In this document: positions 1 through 5,132 of the stretch, piece after piece
Layout of the letters: every line of letters begins with the position of its first letter
Numbering within the stretch: the first letter of the stretch is position 1
NCBI GenBank assembly: GCA_026225435.1
Contig: JAMFST010000879.1
Location: 1-5,132, forward strand
From: Labilithrix luteola
GTDB taxonomy: Bacteria; Myxococcota_A; Polyangia; Polyangiales; Polyangiaceae
DNA: 5,132 bases
Direction of reading: 5' to 3'
The notes under the pieces: generated by a model
The model's input: only the letters and a program-made list of their open reading frames with translations
What the model was told of the DNA's origin: nothing
Database searches by the model: none
Program-made: the position numbers and the translations under genes

Positions 1-953
1 ACGATCCGAGGCGGCGTCGGCGCGTCCTCGAGGTACGTGAAGAATCGAGGGTCCGATGCGACCTTGATGACGACCGGGTCGATCTCGAAGAAGGCGTTGA
101 GCTTTCCGTGCGCCGACTCGTGGATGACCGCCTCCGTCATGGTCATGAGGTCCGGGTGGAGGCTGAGGTACACGGTGCCGATCGCCTCGGCGTAGGAGGC
201 GGACAGGTGGCGCTCGGCGTCCCAGCCGACGGGGACGATGTGCTGCGCGTACAGCGTCAGGTCGCGCCGCAGATCCGGCAGATGCGACGCCACGAGATCG
301 AGCGCGCTCGCCAGCGTCGCCGTCCACTCGCCCGCGTCGTGACCGCCGAGGTCGACCGCATTCCCCGCCTTGTCCGGGTGCGCCTCGTCGAGCGAGAGCG
401 GATTGCCGTCGTGGGCGGCGAGCACGATCCCCGGCGCGAGCTCGCGGTACGTCTCGCCGTCGGTCGCGCCAACCTCGTGGATCTGGTCGGCTTTCGCGTC
501 CGCGCGATGGAAGGTGACGCGATGCGCCTCGAACGTGGCGGCACGTGCATCCGGCGGAACGGCGAGCGCCGAGCGTGTCGACGGTGACGCCAGCATCCGC
601 GGCAGCGTCGCCAGCGTCACCGGCTCGTCGAGCGCGCCACGGACGGCCAGCTCGAAGAAGAAGAGCGCCTCTAGCTCCGCGCGAAAGGCCGCTCGCGCGG
701 CCGGCTCGTGCCTTGCGCGGAGCACACGAAGGAGCGTCGCCAGGCTCGGACTGCGCAGGAGCGCCGGCAGCGCCCCCGGCTCGTGCGTGGCCAGGCGCTC
801 GACGTGTCGCGCGAAGTGCGGAGACTCGACCTGGCTCGCGATCGCCAGGTGACGAAGCTCTCGTTCGAGGCGCGCGAGCGCCTGGGCGAAGACGCGAGCC
901 CCGAGCCGCGACCCTTCGTGCGGAATTGTCAGGTCGAATGAGCGTTCGGGCAC
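1..953 (-). CDS. HExxH-motif peptide modification protein (probable alpha-ketoglutarate/HExxH-type peptide beta-hydroxylase), 3' end missing
   Basis: The minus strand is open without a stop from 953 to the left edge, giving 317 complete codons; the C-terminus lies outside the window. Seen: HESAH at residues 278-282 (bases 108-122), inside VIHESAHGKLNAFF, followed by EIDPVV and then YLEDAPTPPRIV. A segment just before it reads HLSASYAEAIGTVYLSLHP. Known from memory: HExxH followed by K-L and an Asp-Pro, then an S/T-P-x-R stretch, is the hallmark of a family found beside radical SAM enzymes in RiPP clusters and recently named aKG-HExxH peptide beta-hydroxylases. The His residues and Glu would bind metal; any further ligands are off the window. 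The N-terminal 200 residues are mostly Ala/Leu/Arg-rich predicted helix. The start is GTG at 953, the only in-frame ATG/GTG/TTG found there that precedes the conserved-looking FDLTIP without running into the divergent gene. Inferred role: cytoplasmic hydroxylation of a ribosomal peptide or protein, together with the divergent radical SAM pair. A zinc peptidase is the main alternative. Confidence 0.85.
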   Translation of the reverse strand, partial: MPERSFDLTIPHEGSRLGARVFAQALARLERELRHLAIASQVESPHFARHVERLATHEPGALPALLRSPSLATLLRVLRARHEPAARAAFRAELEALFFFELAVRGALDEPVTLATLPRMLASPSTRSALAVPPDARAATFEAHRVTFHRADAKADQIHEVGATDGETYRELAPGIVLAAHDGNPLSLDEAHPDKAGNAVDLGGHDAGEWTATLASALDLVASHLPDLRRDLTLYAQHIVPVGWDAERHLSASYAEAIGTVYLSLHPDLMTMTEAVIHESAHGKLNAFFEIDPVVIKVASDPRFFTYLEDAPTPPRI

Positions 954-989
954 CGTCGTTTCGCTCGCGATGCGCCATGATAGCGCGCG
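954..989. promoter_or_regulatory. Short divergent intergenic region with overlapping -10-like hexamers
   Basis: Only 36 bp separate the starts of the HExxH gene (minus) and the first radical SAM gene (plus). The heptamer at 976-982 reads CATGATA. On the minus strand it gives TATCAT (5 of 6 to TATAAT), 23 nt before the GTG at 953. On the plus strand it gives CATGAT (4 of 6), 8 nt before the GTG at 990. I found no convincing -35 on either side. An imperfect inverted repeat (arms 962-971 and 980-989, 8 of 10 matching) spans the same stretch and could be an operator. In-frame stop TAG at 981-983 prevents any upstream start for the plus-strand gene, so its transcript may be leaderless. All of this is inference from short matches. 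Confidence 0.35.
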
Positions 990-1730
990 GTGCGTCGCAT
1001 CTTCCTCGGTTTCGCCTGCAACAACGGGTGCGTCTTCTGCGCGCAGGCGGGGCTTCGCGCGGCGTGGAAGCGTGACGACGGCGGGCGCGATGTCGCGGCG
1101 ATCGAGGCTTCGATCGACGCGCTCACGGACCTGGCGCCGGGCGAGACCGTCGCCTTCGTCGGAGGCGAACCGACAGTGCACGACGAGCTGCCACGGTGGA
1201 TCTCGCGCGCGATCGAACGAGGGGCGTCGCGCGTGCTGGTGCAGACCAACGGGCGGCGGCTGGCGTACGCGAAGTATGCCGAGGAGCTCGCCGCGACCAC
1301 CGCAGGGAAGTCCGCGACGCTCGCGCTCGACGTCTCCCTGCAAGGCTCGTCCCGGGAGATGCACGAGCACGCGACGCGGGCGCCGGGAAGCTTTGCGCAG
1401 ACGGTGCTCGGCCTCCGCCACGCGCGCGGAGCCTCGATCGCCGCAGCGGTCACGACGGTGATCACGCGCGCGAACTACCGTCATCTGGCGGACATCGTCC
1501 GGCTGGCGCACGCGAGCGGTGCCAGCGCGATTCGCTTCGTCCCGGTCGAGGACGTACGCCCGTCGGCCGCGTCCGGTCCGCCGCTCGCTCCGCCGGAGGC
1601 GATGATGGCGCCGCGCCTCGCCGCCGCCCGTGACGTCGCGCGCGAGCTGAAGATCGCGCTCCTCAATGGCGATCTCGCCGCGGGCGAAGGGCGCTTCGCC
1701 GGTGCTTCGGTTACAGTGGTACCGCCGTGA
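990..1730 (+). CDS. Radical SAM protein, core-only (246 aa)
   Basis: Seen: CX3CX2C motif C10-NNG-C14-VF-C17 for the SAM-binding [4Fe-4S] cluster, GGEPT at residues 58-62, QTNG at 85-88 and a SLQG strand motif at 116-119, all in the order of a radical SAM partial TIM barrel. The protein has almost no N-terminal extension and no C-terminal Cys cluster: C10, C14 and C17 are its only cysteines. It therefore lacks a SPASM or twitch domain. The GTG start at 990 is forced by a TAG in frame at 981-983; no Shine-Dalgarno is visible. The stop overlaps the next start as GTGA, so the two are translationally coupled. It is clearly paralogous to the next gene: shared CNNxCVFC, GGEPT, SLQGxxRExHExxTxxPGSF and VxxxNY. 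Inferred role: partner of the second radical SAM protein and the HExxH enzyme in peptide or protein modification. The chemistry cannot be read from the sequence. Confidence 0.92.
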   Translation: MRRIFLGFACNNGCVFCAQAGLRAAWKRDDGGRDVAAIEASIDALTDLAPGETVAFVGGEPTVHDELPRWISRAIERGASRVLVQTNGRRLAYAKYAEELAATTAGKSATLALDVSLQGSSREMHEHATRAPGSFAQTVLGLRHARGASIAAAVTTVITRANYRHLADIVRLAHASGASAIRFVPVEDVRPSAASGPPLAPPEAMMAPRLAAARDVARELKIALLNGDLAAGEGRFAGASVTVVPP

Positions 1731-2995
1731 CCTCGTCGAACGCGCCGCGCCAGATCGAGATCCAGCTCGGACATTTGTGCAACAATCGCTGCGTCTTCTG
1801 CGTGTCGGGGCAGGAGACGGCGCTCGGCAACGCGCGGGTGCTCGAGACCGAGACGATCCTGGCGCAGGTTCGCGGGGCGCACGCGGCCGGGCATCGCAAG
1901 CTGACCATCCTCGGCGGCGAGCCGACGTTGCAGCCCGGCTTCCTCGAGGTGGTGCGCGAAGCCGCGCGGCTCGACTTCGAGGAGATCGTCGTCTTCACCA
2001 ACGGCGCCAAGACGGCGCGCGCCGCGTTCGTGGACGAGATCCTGGCCACCGGCGGGCGCATCACCTGGCGCATCTCGCTCCAGGGCGCGACGCGAGAGGC
2101 GCACGAGCGGACCACGAAGAAGCCCGGATCGTTCGCCCGCATCGAGCGCACGCTGGAGAACCTGGCGGCCCGGCGGCAGACGATCACCATCAACATGTGC
2201 GTGGTGCAGTCGAACTACGAGTCGGTGTCCGAGTTCCCCGCGCTGCTCCGCCGCTACGCGCCGCACGTGACGCAGCTGCATCTGGACATGATGCGGCCGC
2301 TCGACGCGGGGAAGCGGTCGGACGACGAGCTGCGGGCGACGCTGCCGCGCTATGCGGACCTCGCGCGCCCCTTTGCCCGGATGATCGCCGGTCTTCCACG
2401 CGGCTTCGACGTGAACCTGGGAAACGTGCCGGCCTGCATCGCGCCGGAGCTCTCGCGCTGGATCCACCATGACGGCGAGCCGACGGCGACGATCTCGGTC
2501 GATGGTGGCGGCGCGCTGTCGAAGCCGTGGAACAAGTACCTGGTCAAGGCGCGCGACAAGGTGAAGCTCTCGACCTGCGCGTCGTGCGCGTTCGAGCCGA
2601 CGTGCAGCGGCGTGTACGAGACGTACCTGCGATTGAGCCCGCACTTCGCGGCGGATCTCCGCCCGGTGCCGCGCGATCTCCCCCCGACGGTGGCGACACG
2701 GCTGCACGCGTTGCGCAGGAGCGCGCCGTTCGATCCGCTCGTCTGGCGCGAGGTTCGCCACGGCGAGCGGACGGAGATCGTGCTCGATGCGCCGGATGGG
2801 TCGGTCGCGCGCGTGTGGCTCGGCGAGACGAACGGCGTGGCCAGCGGGGGCTACGCCGTCGACGGCAACGCGACCGACGACGTGCGACGCGGCCTCTCCT
2901 CGGTGATGCGCGCGCTCGGGCTTCTTTCTACTCCGGGCGAAGCGGCCGCGGTCCGCCCGAATCGGGCAGATCCGGCGCGCGCTGCGCGGGATTGA
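1727..2995 (+). CDS. Radical SAM protein with C-terminal Cys-rich (twitch/SPASM-like) region (422 aa)
   Basis: Seen: C18-NNR-C22-VF-C25 (cluster for SAM), GGEPT at 63-67, FTNG at 90-93, SLQG at 117-120, and LHLDMMRPLDAG near 184-195. A second cysteine set follows: C237 (GNVPACIAPE) and C284-AS-C287-AFEPT-C293-SG, which fits an auxiliary Fe-S cluster like those in twitch/SPASM enzymes of RiPP maturation. C158 may or may not take part. Residues about 320-400 form an extra region with FDPLVWREV and a beta-looking stretch (RTEIVLDAPDGSVARVWLG) that I do not recognise. The GTG start at 1727 overlaps the preceding stop by 4 bp; no Shine-Dalgarno is seen, consistent with coupling. The last 22 codons lie within a convergent gene. 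Known: auxiliary clusters of this kind commonly act in peptide thioether, C-C or epimerisation chemistry; which of these applies here is unknown. Confidence 0.93.
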   Translation: MTSSNAPRQIEIQLGHLCNNRCVFCVSGQETALGNARVLETETILAQVRGAHAAGHRKLTILGGEPTLQPGFLEVVREAARLDFEEIVVFTNGAKTARAAFVDEILATGGRITWRISLQGATREAHERTTKKPGSFARIERTLENLAARRQTITINMCVVQSNYESVSEFPALLRRYAPHVTQLHLDMMRPLDAGKRSDDELRATLPRYADLARPFARMIAGLPRGFDVNLGNVPACIAPELSRWIHHDGEPTATISVDGGGALSKPWNKYLVKARDKVKLSTCASCAFEPTCSGVYETYLRLSPHFAADLRPVPRDLPPTVATRLHALRRSAPFDPLVWREVRHGERTEIVLDAPDGSVARVWLGETNGVASGGYAVDGNATDDVRRGLSSVMRALGLLSTPGEAAAVRPNRADPARAARD

Positions 2996-3464
2996 AGGGG
3001 AGCAGACCGGGCGGCGGCGGGATGCGCGCGTTCTTGATCAGCGCCTCCTGCACCAGCTTGGCGACCTCCATCCCGTAGGTGTCGCTGCCCGACGCAAAGG
3101 AGATCCCGAACTGCTCGGTCTTCGCCGCCGGCTCCGGCGGCGTGGAGAGCGCGTTCACCTGGATCGTGGTGACCGTGTTGTCCTTCTGGAAGGAGAGCCA
3201 CACCGAGCCCTGATCGACGCGGCTGATCGCGATGATCAAGAACCCGCGCGCGCGAACACCGGGGGCGAGCGGCGCGAGCCAGTTGAGCTCCGCTTGCGTC
3301 GCGCTGGGATACGGGGGCGGATCGGCCATCGGACCGGGCCCCGCATCGGTGGGACCTCGTGGCGGATCGTGTCTCGCACAGCCCGCGAGCGCGGCAACCG
3401 CCGCGGCCGAAGCGAGCACGCTCGCGACGAGAAGACGCGAGACCGAAGGCGCGAAGGGCTTCAC
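2928..3464 (-). CDS. Probable lipoprotein of unknown function (178 aa)
   Basis: The protein starts MKPFAPSVSRLLVAS, continues through an Ala/Val-rich hydrophobic stretch (about residues 11-28) and reaches a lipobox ALAGC with C29 as the predicted lipidated residue, so it should be cleaved by signal peptidase II and anchored in a membrane. After a Pro/Gly/Asp-rich linker (30-52), a compact domain follows: NWLAPLAPGVRARGF, SRVDQGSVWLSFQKD, VTTIQVNALS, then a SGSDTYGMEVAKLVQEALIK helix. A Pro-rich tail (148-178) ends it. I do not recognise the domain. The GTG start overlaps the TGA of the upstream Tat-protein gene (GTGA at 3461-3464), so they form an operon. The 3' end overlaps the second radical SAM gene convergently by 68 bp. 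Third-position GC and an intact lipobox argue that it is real. Confidence 0.82.
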   Translation of the reverse strand: MKPFAPSVSRLLVASVLASAAAVAALAGCARHDPPRGPTDAGPGPMADPPPYPSATQAELNWLAPLAPGVRARGFLIIAISRVDQGSVWLSFQKDNTVTTIQVNALSTPPEPAAKTEQFGISFASGSDTYGMEVAKLVQEALIKNARIPPPPGLLPFNPAQRAPDLPDSGGPRPLRPE

Positions 3465-3949
3465 ACCGCGTGCTGGAGAAGGAGCGGCTCCCGCTCCCTC
3501 TGCGTCGCCAGCGCAGGAACCGCCATGCCGGCGGCTTCCCGCTTGGCGATCATCGCCGCGAGTGTCATCGCCGCGATGCCGTGATCCTCACGCGTCGCCT
3601 TCGACCCTTTGCCACCGTTCGCCAGGTACACCGCGAGCGAACCGGCGCGGGCGACCCCGGGCGCGTCTGCGTCGTGGCGCAGGACGTCGACGAGGAAGTC
3701 GGCCCCCTGGGCGTCGCGCAGGTGAAAGGCGATGCCGCCCTTCTCGATCGCACCAACGCTGACAATCGTACAGAGCGCGACCTGTGTGCCGGCGGCGAAG
3801 TCGAGCGCGCTGCGCTCGCTTGCGCCACGACTCGCGGCACCGCGTCGCGTCGTCGCGGCGCCAGCGCTGCCCGAGCGAGCGGCTACCAGAGCGGAAACCA
3901 CCACCGTCGCAGCGCGAAGGGCGTCTCGGCGAGTCACGCTCTTTTTCAT
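3461..3949 (-). CDS. Probable Tat-exported protein of unknown function (162 aa)
   Basis: The N-terminus MKKSVTRRDALRAATVVVSA carries twin arginines R7-R8 followed by a moderately hydrophobic Ala/Val segment to about residue 24 and possible AxA-type cleavage near SAGAA (28-32). This fits a twin-arginine signal, so the protein is likely exported folded. After a basic, Ser/Ala-rich linker, the domain at about 47-140 has LDFAAGTQVALCTIVSVG, GGIAFHLRDAQGADFLVDVLRHD, SLAVYLANGGKGSKATREDHG and an Ala-rich helix AAMTLAAMIAKREAAGM. There is one cysteine, C60. I do not recognise the family. The ATG start at 3949 is the only one giving a complete signal. It precedes and overlaps the lipoprotein gene by 4 bp, which suggests a shared role at the cell envelope. 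A link to the neighbouring modification enzymes is possible but unproven. Confidence 0.82.
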   Translation of the reverse strand: MKKSVTRRDALRAATVVVSALVAARSGSAGAATTRRGAASRGASERSALDFAAGTQVALCTIVSVGAIEKGGIAFHLRDAQGADFLVDVLRHDADAPGVARAGSLAVYLANGGKGSKATREDHGIAAMTLAAMIAKREAAGMAVPALATQREREPLLLQHAV

Positions 3950-4064
3950 TGAATCAGACTATCCGAAGACGGCATCCCGGCAAGCGTCGGTTGGCGCAAA
4001 AGCACGTCTCACTCCGAGAAAACCCGGGCGGAGCGGCGTGGTACCTTGAGCCGGCTCGCGCGCC
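3950..4064. promoter_or_regulatory. Divergent intergenic region between the Tat-protein and DUF5989 genes
   Basis: This 115-bp spacer is the longest non-coding stretch and must hold the 5' signals of both flanking genes. On the minus strand, GATAGT (bases 3958-3963; 4 of 6 to TATAAT) sits 8 nt before the ATG at 3949, which would give a very short or absent 5' leader. An alternative, TAGTCT, has a TTGCCG hexamer 16 nt upstream. On the plus strand, TACCTT at 4042-4047 lies 17 nt before the ATG at 4065, with no good -35. No Shine-Dalgarno is visible on either side. These are weak matches and the assignment is tentative. Confidence 0.3.
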
Positions 4065-4214
4065 ATGGACTTCCTCCGCCAGTTCGCTGGGTACCTGCTG
4101 GCGCACCGGCGGTGGTGGCTCGTTCCCATCGTGCTTTCGGTGGTGATCGTCGGCCTGCTCGTCGCGCTCTCGGTCGCCAGTCCGCTGTCGCCGTTCATCT
4201 ATCCGCTATTCTGA
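4065..4214 (+). CDS. DUF5989 family small membrane protein (49 aa)
   Basis: ATG at 4065 to TGA at 4212-4214 encodes 49 residues. The N-terminus is amphipathic (MDFLRQFAGYLLAHRRWW), a hydrophobic span covers about residues 18-38 (LVPIVLSVVIVGLLVALSV), and the protein ends SPLSPFIYPLF. The order MDFL-x-F, basic/aromatic cap, PI-hydrophobic span, then PFIYxLF at the extreme C-terminus is what I recall for DUF5989, whose members are about 50 residues. Known from memory: DUF5989 genes commonly sit next to a carbamoyltransferase and an SxtJ-like membrane protein gene; neither is present here. The function of the family is unknown. The 3' end overlaps the convergent membrane protein gene by 9 bp (4206-4214). 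The family match is by eye. Confidence 0.8.
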   Translation: MDFLRQFAGYLLAHRRWWLVPIVLSVVIVGLLVALSVASPLSPFIYPLF

Positions 4215-5132
4215 TGGCGGCGTCGGCGCTCGGCGGGACACGCGATACAGCTCGATGGCGGGTGTGCCGTCCGGGGTGCGGAAGGTCTCCTCCAGGCCGA
4301 ACGTGAGGCCGAGATCCTGGGCGGCCCGCTGCATCTGGTCACGTTGCGCCAGGCGCAGCGCCTCGGAACGTCGCACCAGCGCGAAGCTGGCCGAGAAGAC
4401 GAGCCGCACGTCCTCTGCCATCGCCAGGCTGGCGAAGAGCGCGTGGAATGCGTCGTGGAGGCAGCGCTCGTTGGTGGGCGCATTCTCGCCTGAACCGCCG
4501 TTGCCTTCGCCGTGCCGGCAGCTGTCGATCAGCGGATGCGCCTGCACGGTCCGCACACGCCCGTCGGTGAGCGAATCGACGACGCCCCCCATCAACAGGC
4601 TCGTGGTGACCGGCAACGCCGGCGGATCGGTGTGGTCGGTGAGGTAGCGCGCCAGCTCACGCTCCGCGTGGGCGTTGGTCACGAACGGCAGATTCGCGAC
4701 ATCGTCGATCGTCTCGCGCGTGCTCCACAGGAACGGCAAGAAGAGGAGCGCCACCATCGCCGCAGCTGCACCACGAGGAAGCCGCGCCCGCGTCCGCAAC
4801 GTCCGCACGAGACGGTCCGCGAAGGCGCCGAGCGCGACGCCGTACACCGCGTGAAGCGGCAGGTAGTTCGGCGGAAAATCTCGATACAGAAAGGTCAGGA
4901 CGAGGACGTAGGTCACCAGGATGAGACCGCACGCCGCCGTGACGCGGCATCCTCGACGACGAACCAGCGTGCGCGTCGTGTCCGCGACGACGAAGAGCAG
5001 CACCACGCTCGCGACCGTCGAGGAGAGGAGGTCCGGACGCTCGCCGGAGAGCAGCCTTCCGAAGTTAGCCCAGAAGAGGACCAGCTCGCGCATCGCATCG
5101 ACGACCTTGCCGGGCCGATGAATCGTGTCGGC
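4206..5132 (-). CDS. Multi-span membrane protein, possibly GT-C type glycosyltransferase, 5' end missing
   Basis: The frame is open from the right edge (first residues ADTIHRPGKVVDAMREL) to TAG at 4206-4208, so 308 codons are visible and the N-terminus is off the window; the Met codon at 5093 is probably internal. Counting from that Met, hydrophobic spans lie at about 23-38, 52-70, 76-94 and 108-124. The loop RDFPPNYLPLHAVYG between spans 2 and 3 resembles the R/P-x-Y-L-L-P region of GT-C (PMT/ArnT-like) glycosyltransferases. After the last span, a soluble region of about 170 residues follows, with AERELARYLTDHT and PALPVTTSLLMGGVVDSL, then a Gly/Asn-rich insert with two Cys (near RTVQAHPLIDSCRH and TNERCLHD). 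The active-site part of such an enzyme would be N-terminal and is not visible, so the glycosyltransferase call is tentative; a generic membrane protein is the alternative. Confidence 0.75.
   Translation of the reverse strand, partial: ADTIHRPGKVVDAMRELVLFWANFGRLLSGERPDLLSSTVASVVLLFVVADTTRTLVRRRGCRVTAACGLILVTYVLVLTFLYRDFPPNYLPLHAVYGVALGAFADRLVRTLRTRARLPRGAAAAMVALLFLPFLWSTRETIDDVANLPFVTNAHAERELARYLTDHTDPPALPVTTSLLMGGVVDSLTDGRVRTVQAHPLIDSCRHGEGNGGSGENAPTNERCLHDAFHALFASLAMAEDVRLVFSASFALVRRSEALRLAQRDQMQRAAQDLGLTFGLEETFRTPDGTPAIELYRVSRRAPTPPSE

Noticed and set aside
108..941. Long plus-strand open frames opposite the HExxH gene (and a 97-codon minus-strand frame at 257-550)
   Set aside because: Arg/Ala-rich, low-complexity translations typical of shadow frames in GC-rich DNA; the overlapping minus-strand frame with HESAH is continuous and has clear family features.
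954..978. ATG on the minus strand at 978 as start of the HExxH gene
   Set aside because: Base 978 is in a different frame from HESAH (codon phase differs), so it cannot start that protein.
977..1075. ATG at 977 as start of the first radical SAM gene
   Set aside because: It is in a different frame; the radical SAM frame has a TAG at 981-983, so the GTG at 990 is the only workable start.
1481..2761. 426-codon minus-strand open frame opposite the radical SAM genes
   Set aside because: Translation is Arg/His-rich without motifs and lies opposite two well-supported radical SAM genes; it is an antisense shadow.
2955..2967. Hairpin GCCCG-AAT-CGGGC between the convergent genes as a terminator
   Set aside because: Only a 5-bp stem, a 3-nt loop and no T-tract on either strand, and it lies inside both coding regions.
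3124..3141. Perfect 8-2-8 inverted repeat GCCGCCGG-CT-CCGGCGGC
   Set aside because: It lies inside the lipoprotein gene, encodes a Pro/Ala stretch (PPEPAA) and is readily explained by composition; a 2-nt loop is also too tight for a normal hairpin.
3232..4146. Plus-strand open frames opposite the Tat-protein and lipoprotein genes
   Set aside because: Arg-rich translations with no domain features, while the minus-strand frames have a Tat signal, a lipobox and a GTGA coupling.

Overview
The window is very GC-rich and densely packed. Start codons are often GTG, genes overlap by 4 bp, and no clear Shine-Dalgarno sequences precede the starts. Together with a Tat-type secreted protein, a lipoprotein and CNNxCVFC-type radical SAM proteins, this suggests a chromosomal segment of a myxobacterium or related deltaproteobacterial lineage. 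The taxonomic guess is inference only. I see no RNA genes, CRISPR, insertion sequences, attachment sites or origins.

Left block (1-2995): a divergent locus. On the minus strand, running off the left edge, is a protein with an intact HESAH motif in a context typical of the HExxH family now called alpha-ketoglutarate/HExxH-type peptide beta-hydroxylases, which sit in RiPP (ribosomally made, modified peptide) gene clusters. Across a 36-bp gap, two radical SAM genes on the plus strand are joined by a GTGA stop/start overlap. The first is short and has only the radical SAM core. The second has a core plus a Cys-rich, twitch/SPASM-like auxiliary cluster region and a further C-terminal extension. 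The set looks like a peptide or protein modification system with three enzymes. No precursor peptide is visible in the window, so the substrate is either beyond the left edge, elsewhere in the genome, or one of the exported neighbours.

Middle block (2928-3949, minus strand): a two-gene operon, again joined by GTGA, encodes a probable Tat-exported protein and a probable lipoprotein, both of unknown function. The lipoprotein gene overlaps the end of the second radical SAM gene convergently by 68 bp.

Right block (3950-5132): a 115-bp divergent spacer leads to a 49-codon plus-strand gene for a DUF5989-type single-span membrane protein. It meets, tail to tail with a 9-bp overlap, the 3' portion of a multi-span membrane protein gene that enters from the right edge. 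That protein resembles a GT-C type glycosyltransferase, but only tentatively.
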